Part shown: in pieces, positions 1 to 5,293 of the stretch
Position numbering within the stretch: position 1 is the stretch's first letter
Layout: every line of letters starts with the position of its first letter
Assembly: GCA_002293585.1 (NCBI GenBank)
Contig: DBDM01000204.1
Coordinates: 1 to 5,293, forward strand
Length of the DNA: 5,293 nucleotides
Reading direction: 5' to 3'
DNA from: Bacteroidales bacterium UBA932
GTDB taxonomy: Bacteria; Bacteroidota; Bacteroidia; Bacteroidales; UBA932
Position numbers and translations under genes: made by a program
The notes under the pieces: generated by a model
Databases searched by the model: none
Seen by the model: the letters and a program-made list of their open reading frames with translations, nothing else
What the model was told of the DNA's origin: nothing

Positions 1-779
1 GCTTTGATGCCGGGGTAAGGGTCGTAATTTTGCAGGGTGAAATCCTCGTACTTGAAATCAAAAATGGACTTCACACCGGGGTTGATTTGCATCACAGGCA
101 GCGCGCGCGGTGTGCGTTCGAGCTGTGTGTTCACCTGCTCCAGATGATTTGAATAAAGATGTGCATCGCCTAAGGTGTGAATAAATTCACCGGGCTGCAG
201 GCCACACACCTGTGCCATCATCATGGTGAGCAGGGCATAGGAGGCGATGTTGAACGGCACGCCGAGAAATACATCCGCGCTCCGTTGATAGAGTTGGCAC
301 GATAATTTGCCCTCTGCCACGTAGAACTGAAACAGGGCGTGGCACGGTGGTAAGGCCATTTTGTTTAGTTCACCTACGTTCCACGCGCAAACAATATGCC
401 GCCGCGAGTCGGGATTGCCGGTGAGTGATTTCACCACCTCACTGATTTGGTCAATGTGCCGTCCGTCTGCTGCAGGCCACGAGCGCCATTGGTGACCGTA
501 CACAGGTCCCAGTTCGCCGTTTTTGTCGGCCCACTCATCCCATATCGTTACGCCGTGTTCGTTGAGGTAGTTGATATTGGTGCTGCCTTGCAGGAACCAC
601 AGCAATTCGTAAATGATCGATTTCAGATGCAGTTTTTTTGTAGTCAGCAAAGGAAATCCGGCCTGCAAATTGAAACGCATCTGGTAGCCGAACACACTTA
701 TGGTGCCGGTGCCGGTGCGGTCGCTTTTTTGCACGCCCTGCTGTTGAATATGCGCAAGAAGATCAAGGTAAATTTTCAT
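1..779 (-). CDS. thyA: Thymidylate synthase, partial (last few C-terminal codons beyond the left edge)
   Basis: Converts dUMP to dTMP using 5,10-methylenetetrahydrofolate, giving dihydrofolate; a cytosolic, normally homodimeric enzyme and the committed step of de novo dTTP synthesis. I translated the frame by hand from the ATG at 779-777 and it is open to the edge (259 full codons). It aligns with E. coli ThyA without gaps, so numbering is shared. Arg21 lies in DRTGTGT, Arg126/Arg127 in DSRRHI, the nucleophile Cys146 in [11 protein letters not shown], Arg166/Ser167 in [13 protein letters not shown], Asn177 in [10 protein letters not shown], and His207/Tyr209 in GDAHLYSNH. The sequence ends at PYPGIKA, where E. 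coli has about five more residues. Asn177 marks dUMP specificity over dCMP hydroxymethylation. The start codon directly follows the TAG of the upstream peptidase gene, which implies co-transcription and perhaps translational coupling. Only a weak GGA sits about 10 bases upstream. A dihydrofolate reductase gene often follows thyA, but that would be outside the window. Confidence 0.97.
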   Translation of the reverse strand, partial: MKIYLDLLAHIQQQGVQKSDRTGTGTISVFGYQMRFNLQAGFPLLTTKKLHLKSIIYELLWFLQGSTNINYLNEHGVTIWDEWADKNGELGPVYGHQWRSWPAADGRHIDQISEVVKSLTGNPDSRRHIVCAWNVGELNKMALPPCHALFQFYVAEGKLSCQLYQRSADVFLGVPFNIASYALLTMMMAQVCGLQPGEFIHTLGDAHLYSNHLEQVNTQLERTPRALPVMQINPGVKSIFDFKYEDFTLQNYDPYPGIK

Positions 780-2846
780 CTATTTCATCCATTTATCCAA
801 CCAGCGATAGAACATCCGGTGCCAGAAAATACTGTTCTGCGGTTTCAAAATCCAGTGGTTTTCTTCGGGGAACACAATCAGCTCGGCCGGCACGTCGTGC
901 ATGCGGGCTGCGTTGAACGCCGCCATGGCCTGGTCGTAAGGAATGCGGAAGTCCCGTTCGCCGTGGGTAACGAGAATGGGCGTGTCCCATTTGCTCACCG
1001 CGGTGTGCGGTGATCCGTTGTAAGTACGTTGTGCGATCTTATTATTCTTGTCCCACGGTGCGCCGCCGTTGTCCCATTGGGCAAACCACATTTCTTCGGT
1101 GGTCATGTACAGCTGTTCCGAATTAAAAATACCGGCGTGGGCAATGAATGCGCGGAAACGTTTTTCGTGGTGACCGGCGAGCCAGAACACCGAATAACCG
1201 CCGTAGCTGGCGCCGGAGCAGGCAACGCGTTTAGTGTCGATAAACGGTTCTTTGCACATTTCATCCACTGCGGTGAGATAATCTTTCATATTCTGTCCCG
1301 TATAATCGCCGCTGATTTGTTCGCACCATTCCTTGCCGAAAGCCGTAGTACCGCGCCGGTTGGGCAGGATCACAACATAACCCTGCGCTGCCATGAGACG
1401 GTAATTCCAGCGGTAGGACCAGCTTTGACTGATGGTGCCCTGCGGACCGCCGAGACACATCATGATAGACGGATATTTCTTCGTTTTATCAAAATCGGGC
1501 GGATACACCACCCAGGTCAGCATTTTCTTCTTGTCCGTAGTGGTCATCCAGCGTTCTTCCACCTTCGCTTCCTTCAACTGATCAAGAATGTGTTTATTTT
1601 CCACCGTGATAAAAGTAAATTCCTCTTTTTGCAGGTCGACAGCCACCACTTCGGAAGGCTGTAACATCGACTGGCAAAGGCTTACCAGTTTTTCTCCGGC
1701 AAGTATGGGCGAACCCATGTCATAATAACCGTGTGTAATCTGGCGGAAATAGCCGGGGTTCGACAATTCAAACTCGTGAATATGTGTCAATCCGTTAATG
1801 CAGGCGGTGATGTAAAAGCCTTTGTTATCGGGGCGCCAGATGAAATAATCAATCGTGATGTCGCGTTCTTTCGACACATATATTTTCTCTTTTGTAGCAA
1901 GGTTCATGGCGAACAGGCGTTTCTGGTCGGCTTCATAACCGTCGCGCTCCATGCTGGTCCAGGCGATCCATTGTCCGTCGGGCGAAAATTGCGGTTGCAT
2001 GTCATAGCCCATCATGCCTTCGGTGAGGTTGGCCACAGTAGCTTTTTGCGCCACATCATATAAATAAATATCCGTATTGGTAGAAAAAGTATACGCTTTA
2101 CCGGTTTTCTTACGGCAGGCATAAGCAATCGTTTTGCTGTCGGGGCTCCAGGCCAGTTCACTGATATCGCCGAAAGGTTTCGACGGGCATTCGTAAGGCT
2201 CGCCCTCCAATATATCTACAATATTTCCTAATTTTTTGCCGTCATAATCGGCCACAAAAGGGTGGGGGACACTTTCTACCCACTCGTCCCAGTGGCGATA
2301 CATCAGCTCGTCGGTAATGTGCGCCTGCGCTTTGGGCAAGTCGGGATAAATATCCGTCACCGTTTCGCCGTATTTCACGGCGCTTACGAACAGTATCTTC
2401 TTTTCATCGGGTGAATAGGTAAATTCGTGGATGCCGTCTTTATAATCACTGATTTTTACCGGATTATTACCGTCAGGATCCATTTCCCAAATTTGTCCGT
2501 TGGCTAAGTAGGCGATCTTGCTGCCGCCTTTCACCCAGCGGGCGTTGATCTCGCTCTTAGCGGTGAAAGTAATTTGCCGATTATCGCTGCCGTCTACGTT
2601 AACGGTAAACAATTCACGGTTGCTTTTATTCTTTTCAATACTTGGAAAACTTACGCCGTACAGCACGGTTTTTCCGTCGGGCGACACCTGCGGGTCACTC
2701 ACCCGGCCTAAACTATTGAGAATATCAGGCGTGAGCACGCCGTCGGGAATGGCCAATTCATTGCGCCCGATAGGATTTTCCCCCTGATTTGCGCAACCGG
2801 TAAGCGAAGCTGCAGCTACCATAAGAAAATAAATTTGTTTTTTCAT
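780..2846 (-). CDS. S9-family serine peptidase lipoprotein (prolyl oligopeptidase type, DPP5-like)
   Basis: A 688-residue exopeptidase, predicted to release dipeptides from peptides in the cell envelope. Residues 1-18 form a lipoprotein signal peptide: MKK, a hydrophobic stretch, and lipobox LTGC with Cys18 lipidated. An N-terminal beta-propeller (about 45-420) contains TolB/PD40-like SPDG-type repeats at about 55, 145, 234 and 288. The C-terminal alpha/beta hydrolase (about 440-688) has GGPQG at 466-470 and the triad Ser547 (GASYGG), Asp632 (GERDFRIP) and His664 (ENHWI). The triad spacings of 85 and 32 residues match those I recall for Porphyromonas gingivalis DPP5, so DPP5 is the best guess; an acylaminoacyl peptidase is the alternative. 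No acidic surface-export signal follows Cys18 (ANQGEN), so a periplasm-facing anchor is inferred. The Met at 2846 is chosen over an in-frame ATG at 2903 because it starts a proper signal peptide and lies downstream of a -7 element. It heads a probable two-gene unit with thyA. Confidence 0.93.
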   Translation of the reverse strand: MKKQIYFLMVAAASLTGCANQGENPIGRNELAIPDGVLTPDILNSLGRVSDPQVSPDGKTVLYGVSFPSIEKNKSNRELFTVNVDGSDNRQITFTAKSEINARWVKGGSKIAYLANGQIWEMDPDGNNPVKISDYKDGIHEFTYSPDEKKILFVSAVKYGETVTDIYPDLPKAQAHITDELMYRHWDEWVESVPHPFVADYDGKKLGNIVDILEGEPYECPSKPFGDISELAWSPDSKTIAYACRKKTGKAYTFSTNTDIYLYDVAQKATVANLTEGMMGYDMQPQFSPDGQWIAWTSMERDGYEADQKRLFAMNLATKEKIYVSKERDITIDYFIWRPDNKGFYITACINGLTHIHEFELSNPGYFRQITHGYYDMGSPILAGEKLVSLCQSMLQPSEVVAVDLQKEEFTFITVENKHILDQLKEAKVEERWMTTTDKKKMLTWVVYPPDFDKTKKYPSIMMCLGGPQGTISQSWSYRWNYRLMAAQGYVVILPNRRGTTAFGKEWCEQISGDYTGQNMKDYLTAVDEMCKEPFIDTKRVACSGASYGGYSVFWLAGHHEKRFRAFIAHAGIFNSEQLYMTTEEMWFAQWDNGGAPWDKNNKIAQRTYNGSPHTAVSKWDTPILVTHGERDFRIPYDQAMAAFNAARMHDVPAELIVFPEENHWILKPQNSIFWHRMFYRWLDKWMK

Positions 2847-2868
2847 AAGAAAGGTTCGAGTTAAACTA

Positions 2869-2876
2869 CAAAGATA
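2869..2876 (-). promoter_or_regulatory. Bacteroidota-type -7 promoter element for the S9 peptidase/thyA unit
   Basis: On the minus strand this reads TATCTTTG, a full match to the Bacteroidota sigma-ABfr -7 consensus TAnnTTTG. It lies 22 bases upstream of the ATG at 2846. Transcription would be expected to start a few bases downstream, leaving a leader of roughly 15 bases. I see no good TTTG -33 element at the usual 19-20 base spacing, so the promoter may be weak or need an activator. The element falls inside the upstream extension of the reading frame to 2903, which argues against that longer start. Confidence 0.55.
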
Positions 2877-2896
2877 GTAAAAAAAGTGCATAATTC

Positions 2897-2926
2897 TTGT
2901 CATTTTATAAAAAATAACTACATTTG
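2897..2926 (+). promoter_or_regulatory. Bacteroidota-type promoter (-33 TTG, -7 TACATTTG) for the DUF362 gene
   Basis: The -7 element TACATTTG at 2919-2926 matches TAnnTTTG exactly. A TTG at 2897-2899 lies 19 bases upstream of it, the expected position of the -33 element. Transcription would start near 2931-2933, giving a leader of about 20 bases to the ATG at 2952. The A/T-rich tract between the two elements and the absence of a Shine-Dalgarno sequence in the short leader both fit Bacteroidota expression signals. The promoter diverges from the one serving the peptidase, and the two control regions overlap in about 60 bases. Confidence 0.6.
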
Positions 2927-2951
2927 AACCTTTAATTTAATTTTGCGTTTC

Positions 2952-4064
2952 ATGGTATCAAAAGTATATTTTACTGATTTACATACCACACCCTCACTCA
3001 GTTTGCCGAAAAAGATGGAGCAGCTGGTACGTGAGGCGGGCATTGACCGGTTGGACTGTAAGGATAAATTTACGGCTATTAAAATCCATTTCGGGGAACC
3101 CGGCAACATGGCTTTCCTGCGCCATAACTACGCCGCCCGTATGGTGAAAATATTGAAAAAAATGGAATCGCACGTTTTCCTTACGGATTCCAATACCCTC
3201 TATTCAGGCCGCCGTTCCGATGCTATTAATCACTTGTACAGCGCGTGGGAGAACGGGTACAACCCTATGGCGGTGAATGCGCCGGTGATTATTGCCGACG
3301 GGTTGAAAGGTACTGAATACCGCGAATTGCCGGTGAATTCGGCCCTGTGCAAATCGGCGAAAATCGGTTCGGCCATTGCCGATGCGGATGTGATTGTGTC
3401 GATGACCCACTTTAAAGGCCACGAGCAGGCAGGCTTTGGCGGTGTGTTGAAAAACATCGGGATGGGTGCAGCCAGCAAGGCCGGAAAAATGGATTTGCAT
3501 TCTTCATCGAAACCGGTGATTGAAGCGGAACACTGCGTGGGTTGTCGCCAGTGCGAGAAAAATTGCAACTACGGCGCCGTGATATTGAACGAAAAAAAGA
3601 AAGCAGTAATTGATTATAATAAATGTGTGGGCTGCGGACAGTGCATAGCCGTATGTCGCTATAGCGCTGCACAACCGGTGTGGGACAACGCTTCCGAATT
3701 GATGAATAAAAAAGTGGCGGAATATACCCACGCCTTGCTGAAAGATAAACCGCACTTCCACATCAGTTTTATTGTAGACGTATCGCCCGAATGCGACTGC
3801 TGGGGAAGTAATGATATTCCGTTGGTGCCCAATATCGGCATGGCGGCTTCGTTTGACCCTGTGGCGCTCGATCAGGCCTGTGCCGATTTGGTGATGGCAG
3901 CACCGGCGTTGTCCGGCTCGGCAATTAATAAAGAAGGAAAAAATGATTTGAAAGGTGTAGATAAATTCCGGCATGTGCATCCCAATACCGACTGGCGCGT
4001 GGGATTGGAGCATGCGGAAAAAATCGGCCTCGGAACAAGAAAATATGAATTAATTAAAATGTAA
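2952..4064 (+). CDS. DUF362 domain protein with two-cluster [4Fe-4S] ferredoxin domain
   Basis: A 370-residue iron-sulfur protein of unestablished function. The DUF362 region covers most of the chain and includes FTAIKIHFGEPGN near the N terminus and, at residues 153-172, a signature of the form HFKGHEQAGFGG followed by LKNIGMG. A bacterial ferredoxin module is inserted. Cluster one is CVGCRQCEKNC at 195-205 (Cys195, 198, 201, 205) and cluster two is CVGCGQCIAVC at 225-235 (Cys225, 228, 231, 235). Both are C-x2-C-x2-C-x3-C without the final C-P pair of classical ferredoxins. After it, a CDCWGSND motif (Cys281, Cys283) precedes a second conserved-looking stretch, ASFDPVALDQAC. There is no signal peptide or membrane segment, so it is probably cytosolic. 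ATG 2952 is preferred over an in-frame TTG at 2943 because it leaves a normal leader after the promoter. It is flanked by a divergent and a convergent gene and so forms a one-gene unit. An electron-transfer role is an inference from the clusters only. Confidence 0.9.
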   Translation: MVSKVYFTDLHTTPSLSLPKKMEQLVREAGIDRLDCKDKFTAIKIHFGEPGNMAFLRHNYAARMVKILKKMESHVFLTDSNTLYSGRRSDAINHLYSAWENGYNPMAVNAPVIIADGLKGTEYRELPVNSALCKSAKIGSAIADADVIVSMTHFKGHEQAGFGGVLKNIGMGAASKAGKMDLHSSSKPVIEAEHCVGCRQCEKNCNYGAVILNEKKKAVIDYNKCVGCGQCIAVCRYSAAQPVWDNASELMNKKVAEYTHALLKDKPHFHISFIVDVSPECDCWGSNDIPLVPNIGMAASFDPVALDQACADLVMAAPALSGSAINKEGKNDLKGVDKFRHVHPNTDWRVGLEHAEKIGLGTRKYELIKM

Positions 4065-4070
4065 AATACA

Positions 4071-4155
4071 ATAGAACGCGGATGACGCGGATTCGGCGGA
4101 TTTTCGCAGATTTTATCCGTGTGTATCCGTTAAATCCGCGTCATCCGCGTTCTAT
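4071..4155. repeat. 85-base palindromic intergenic element of mirrored GCGGAT/ATCCGC units
   Basis: Arms 4071-4093 and 4133-4155 are perfect 23-base reverse complements around a 39-base centre. The centre itself continues the fold. Four forward units (GCGGAT at 4078, 4087 and 4096; GCAGAT at 4106) are mirrored by four reverse units (ATCCGT at 4115 and 4125; ATCCGC at 4134 and 4143). The spacings of 9, 9, 10 are mirrored as 10, 9, 9. All four units pair in one register about position 4113, leaving a TTT loop at 4112-4114 with only four mismatches and four G-T pairs. It fills the gap between two convergent genes, starting 6 bases after one stop and ending 7 bases before the other. It resembles dispersed palindromic repeats I recall from Bacteroidota intergenic regions. 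It carries no transposase. Confidence 0.9.
4071..4155. terminator. Possible bidirectional transcription terminator formed by the intergenic hairpin
   Basis: The hairpin lies immediately after the stop codons of two convergent genes, the position expected for a shared terminator. For minus-strand transcripts from the phosphoglucomutase gene, the hairpin is followed by a U-rich stretch (TGTATTTTACATTTTAATTAA on the minus strand, 4070 downward). For plus-strand transcripts it is followed by AAAGCAATTAGC, which has no U-tract. Intrinsic termination is therefore more plausible for the minus strand; for the plus strand the stem may only protect the 3' end. The role is inferred from position and fold, not from a canonical terminator. 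Confidence 0.45.
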
Positions 4156-4162
4156 AAAGCAA

Positions 4163-5293
4163 TTAGCACAACTCCGCTTTGATTTGCTCAAATTTAGCTT
4201 CCATCTCGGCACTGATACGGTCGTATTCCGATTTATGCGGCAGGTTGCAGCGTACTCCGAAATAGAATTTAATTTTCGGTTCGGTACCGCTGGGGCGCAC
4301 GCTCACAATAGTACCGTCTTCCGTAATAAATTGCAGTACGTTCGACGTTTCGCGCATTGATATCGGTTGTTTTTTGCCTGTGATTGTATCGGTAGTTTCC
4401 AGCGTTTTATAATCGTGGATGAGCACTACTTTTGAGTTATGGATGGTTTTCGGCGGTTGGCTGCGGAAGTTTACCATCATTTGCTGTATTTGTTCCAGCC
4501 CGTCTTTGCCCTTCTTGGTAATCGACACCAATTTTTCTTTGAAGAAACCGAATTCCACATACATATCCAGCACTACTTCATACATCGTCTTTTGTTGTGA
4601 CGCCGCCCAGGCAGCAATTTCGGCCAGTGCGCAACATACGGACACAGCATCTTTATCGCGCACAAAATCACTGATCATGTAACCGTAGCTTTCCTCTCCG
4701 CCGCCAATAAAGATGGTTTTTCCTTCCTGTTCACGGATCACTTCGGCAATGTATTTGAAACCGGTGAATACGTTATGACAGGTTACTCCGAAACGGTCGG
4801 CCAGCACTTTGATCAAGTCGGTGGTCACAATGGTTTTCACCACATATTCTTTGCCGGTGAATTTGCCTAACTCTTTCCAGCGGCGCAGCAGGTAGTAGGT
4901 GAAAATGGCGTTGGTTTGGTTGCCGTTGAGCAGCACAAACTCGCCCTTCTTGTCGCGCACCGCCAGCGCAATGCGGTCGGCATCGGGGTCGGTGGCGAGG
5001 ACAAGCTCGGCCCCGATCTCCTCGGCCAGGTCGATGGCCATCTTCATCGTGGCCCTCTCCTCGGGATTGGGCGAAACCACGGTCGGGAAATCGCCGTCGA
5101 GAATGCTCTGCTGAGGCACCATCGTAACGTTGGTGAAACCAAATCGTTTGAGCGATTCGGGCACCAGGCGTACCCCTGCGCCGTGCAGAGGGGTGTAAAC
5201 TATCTTCATATCGTGAAAACGGGCCACGGCGTCGGGAGCTATCGACAGGGAGTGAACCTTATTAAGATATATCTCGTCGAAGCTGCGGTCGAG
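4163..5293 (-). CDS. Phosphoglucomutase/phosphomannomutase, partial (N terminus beyond the right edge)
   Basis: An alpha-D-phosphohexomutase that interconverts hexose 1- and 6-phosphates, most likely glucose 1-phosphate and glucose 6-phosphate, in the cytosol, linking glycolysis to polysaccharide and sugar-nucleotide synthesis. The last 376 residues are present. The frame is open to the edge: 22 further codons lie upstream of the GTG at 5227, so that GTG is an internal valine codon and not a start. Visible motifs are the Mg2+-binding loop DPDADR (4973-4990), the sugar-recognition loop GGGEESYG (4682-4705), and the C-terminal phosphate-binding loop RPSGTEPK (4274-4297). The roughly 200 missing N-terminal residues should carry the phosphoserine loop (TASHNP type). 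The GGGEESYG form and the inferred total of about 580 residues suit the PGM2-like/PgcA branch better than ManB/AlgC-type enzymes of about 450 residues. Glucose versus mannose preference cannot be settled from this fragment. It converges on the DUF362 gene across the palindromic element. Confidence 0.95.
   Translation of the reverse strand, partial: LDRSFDEIYLNKVHSLSIAPDAVARFHDMKIVYTPLHGAGVRLVPESLKRFGFTNVTMVPQQSILDGDFPTVVSPNPEERATMKMAIDLAEEIGAELVLATDPDADRIALAVRDKKGEFVLLNGNQTNAIFTYYLLRRWKELGKFTGKEYVVKTIVTTDLIKVLADRFGVTCHNVFTGFKYIAEVIREQEGKTIFIGGGEESYGYMISDFVRDKDAVSVCCALAEIAAWAASQQKTMYEVVLDMYVEFGFFKEKLVSITKKGKDGLEQIQQMMVNFRSQPPKTIHNSKVVLIHDYKTLETTDTITGKKQPISMRETSNVLQFITEDGTIVSVRPSGTEPKIKFYFGVRCNLPHKSEYDRISAEMEAKFEQIKAELC

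Noticed and set aside
1..779. dCMP hydroxymethylase or other ThyA-like phage enzyme
   Set aside because: Asn is present at the position equivalent to E. coli Asn177, the residue that selects dUMP, and the alignment with cellular ThyA is gap-free. Nothing phage-like surrounds it.
447..1013. A 188-codon plus-strand reading frame
   Set aside because: It runs antisense across the end of the peptidase gene and into thyA, both of which have strongly conserved motifs on the minus strand. The translation shows no recognisable domain.
1029..1664. A 211-codon plus-strand reading frame
   Set aside because: It is antisense to the catalytic domain of the S9 peptidase, including the active-site serine region, and shows no family features.
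2847..2903. Longer N terminus for the S9 peptidase starting at the ATG at 2903
   Set aside because: The extra 19 residues would bury the lipoprotein signal peptide, and the extension covers the TATCTTTG -7 element. The Met at 2846 gives a standard signal peptide with a lipobox at Cys18.
2943..2951. TTG start for the DUF362 protein, adding three residues
   Set aside because: It would leave only about 10 bases of leader after the predicted transcription start. The ATG at 2952 is a stronger start with a more usual leader, though the sequence alone does not fully exclude the TTG.
3204..4013. Several minus-strand reading frames of 60-169 codons
   Set aside because: They lie wholly opposite the DUF362/ferredoxin gene, whose cysteine motifs fix the coding strand. 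They overlap each other in different frames and look like composition shadows.
4078..4148. Regularly spaced GCGGAT cores as a CRISPR or iteron array
   Set aside because: The units are only 6 bases with 3-4 base gaps, and they are mirrored and base-paired, not direct repeats with unique spacers. There are no cas or replication genes nearby.
4082..4360. A 92-codon plus-strand reading frame starting inside the palindrome
   Set aside because: It begins in the hairpin element and continues antisense to the phosphoglucomutase C terminus. The repeat-derived start and lack of a promoter argue against a gene.
5225..5227. GTG as the start of the phosphohexomutase
   Set aside because: The same frame stays open for another 22 codons to the edge, and family members need an upstream phosphoserine domain. 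The GTG is an internal valine codon.

Overview
The window looks like ordinary chromosome from a member of the Bacteroidota. Four lines of evidence support this. The divergent promoters carry TAnnTTTG-type -7 elements. Ribosome-binding sites are weak or absent. The S9 peptidase is a lipoprotein most like Bacteroidota dipeptidyl peptidases. The DUF362/ferredoxin protein has an architecture I recall from that phylum. There are no rRNAs, tRNAs, transposases, CRISPR arrays or phage genes.

Layout. Positions 1-779, minus strand, hold thymidylate synthase (thyA), which lacks only its last few codons at the left edge. Positions 780-2846, minus strand, hold a complete S9-family prolyl-oligopeptidase-type lipoprotein, resembling DPP5. 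Its TAG stop directly abuts the thyA ATG in the same frame, so the two are very probably co-transcribed. Positions 2847-2951 are a 105-base divergent promoter region. Positions 2952-4064, plus strand, hold a single-gene unit encoding a DUF362 protein with a two-cluster [4Fe-4S] ferredoxin domain. Positions 4065-4162 lie between convergent genes and are almost filled by an 85-base hairpin element built of mirrored GCGGAT/ATCCGC units. Positions 4163-5293, minus strand, hold the C-terminal two thirds of a phosphoglucomutase/phosphomannomutase that runs off the right edge.

The genes do not form one pathway. They are a nucleotide-biosynthesis enzyme, an envelope peptidase, an uncharacterised iron-sulfur protein and a central sugar-phosphate mutase. 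I do not see a convincing new multi-gene system. The items most worth following up are the palindromic intergenic element, the DUF362/ferredoxin protein with its extra CxC motif, and the in-frame stop/start junction between the peptidase and thyA.
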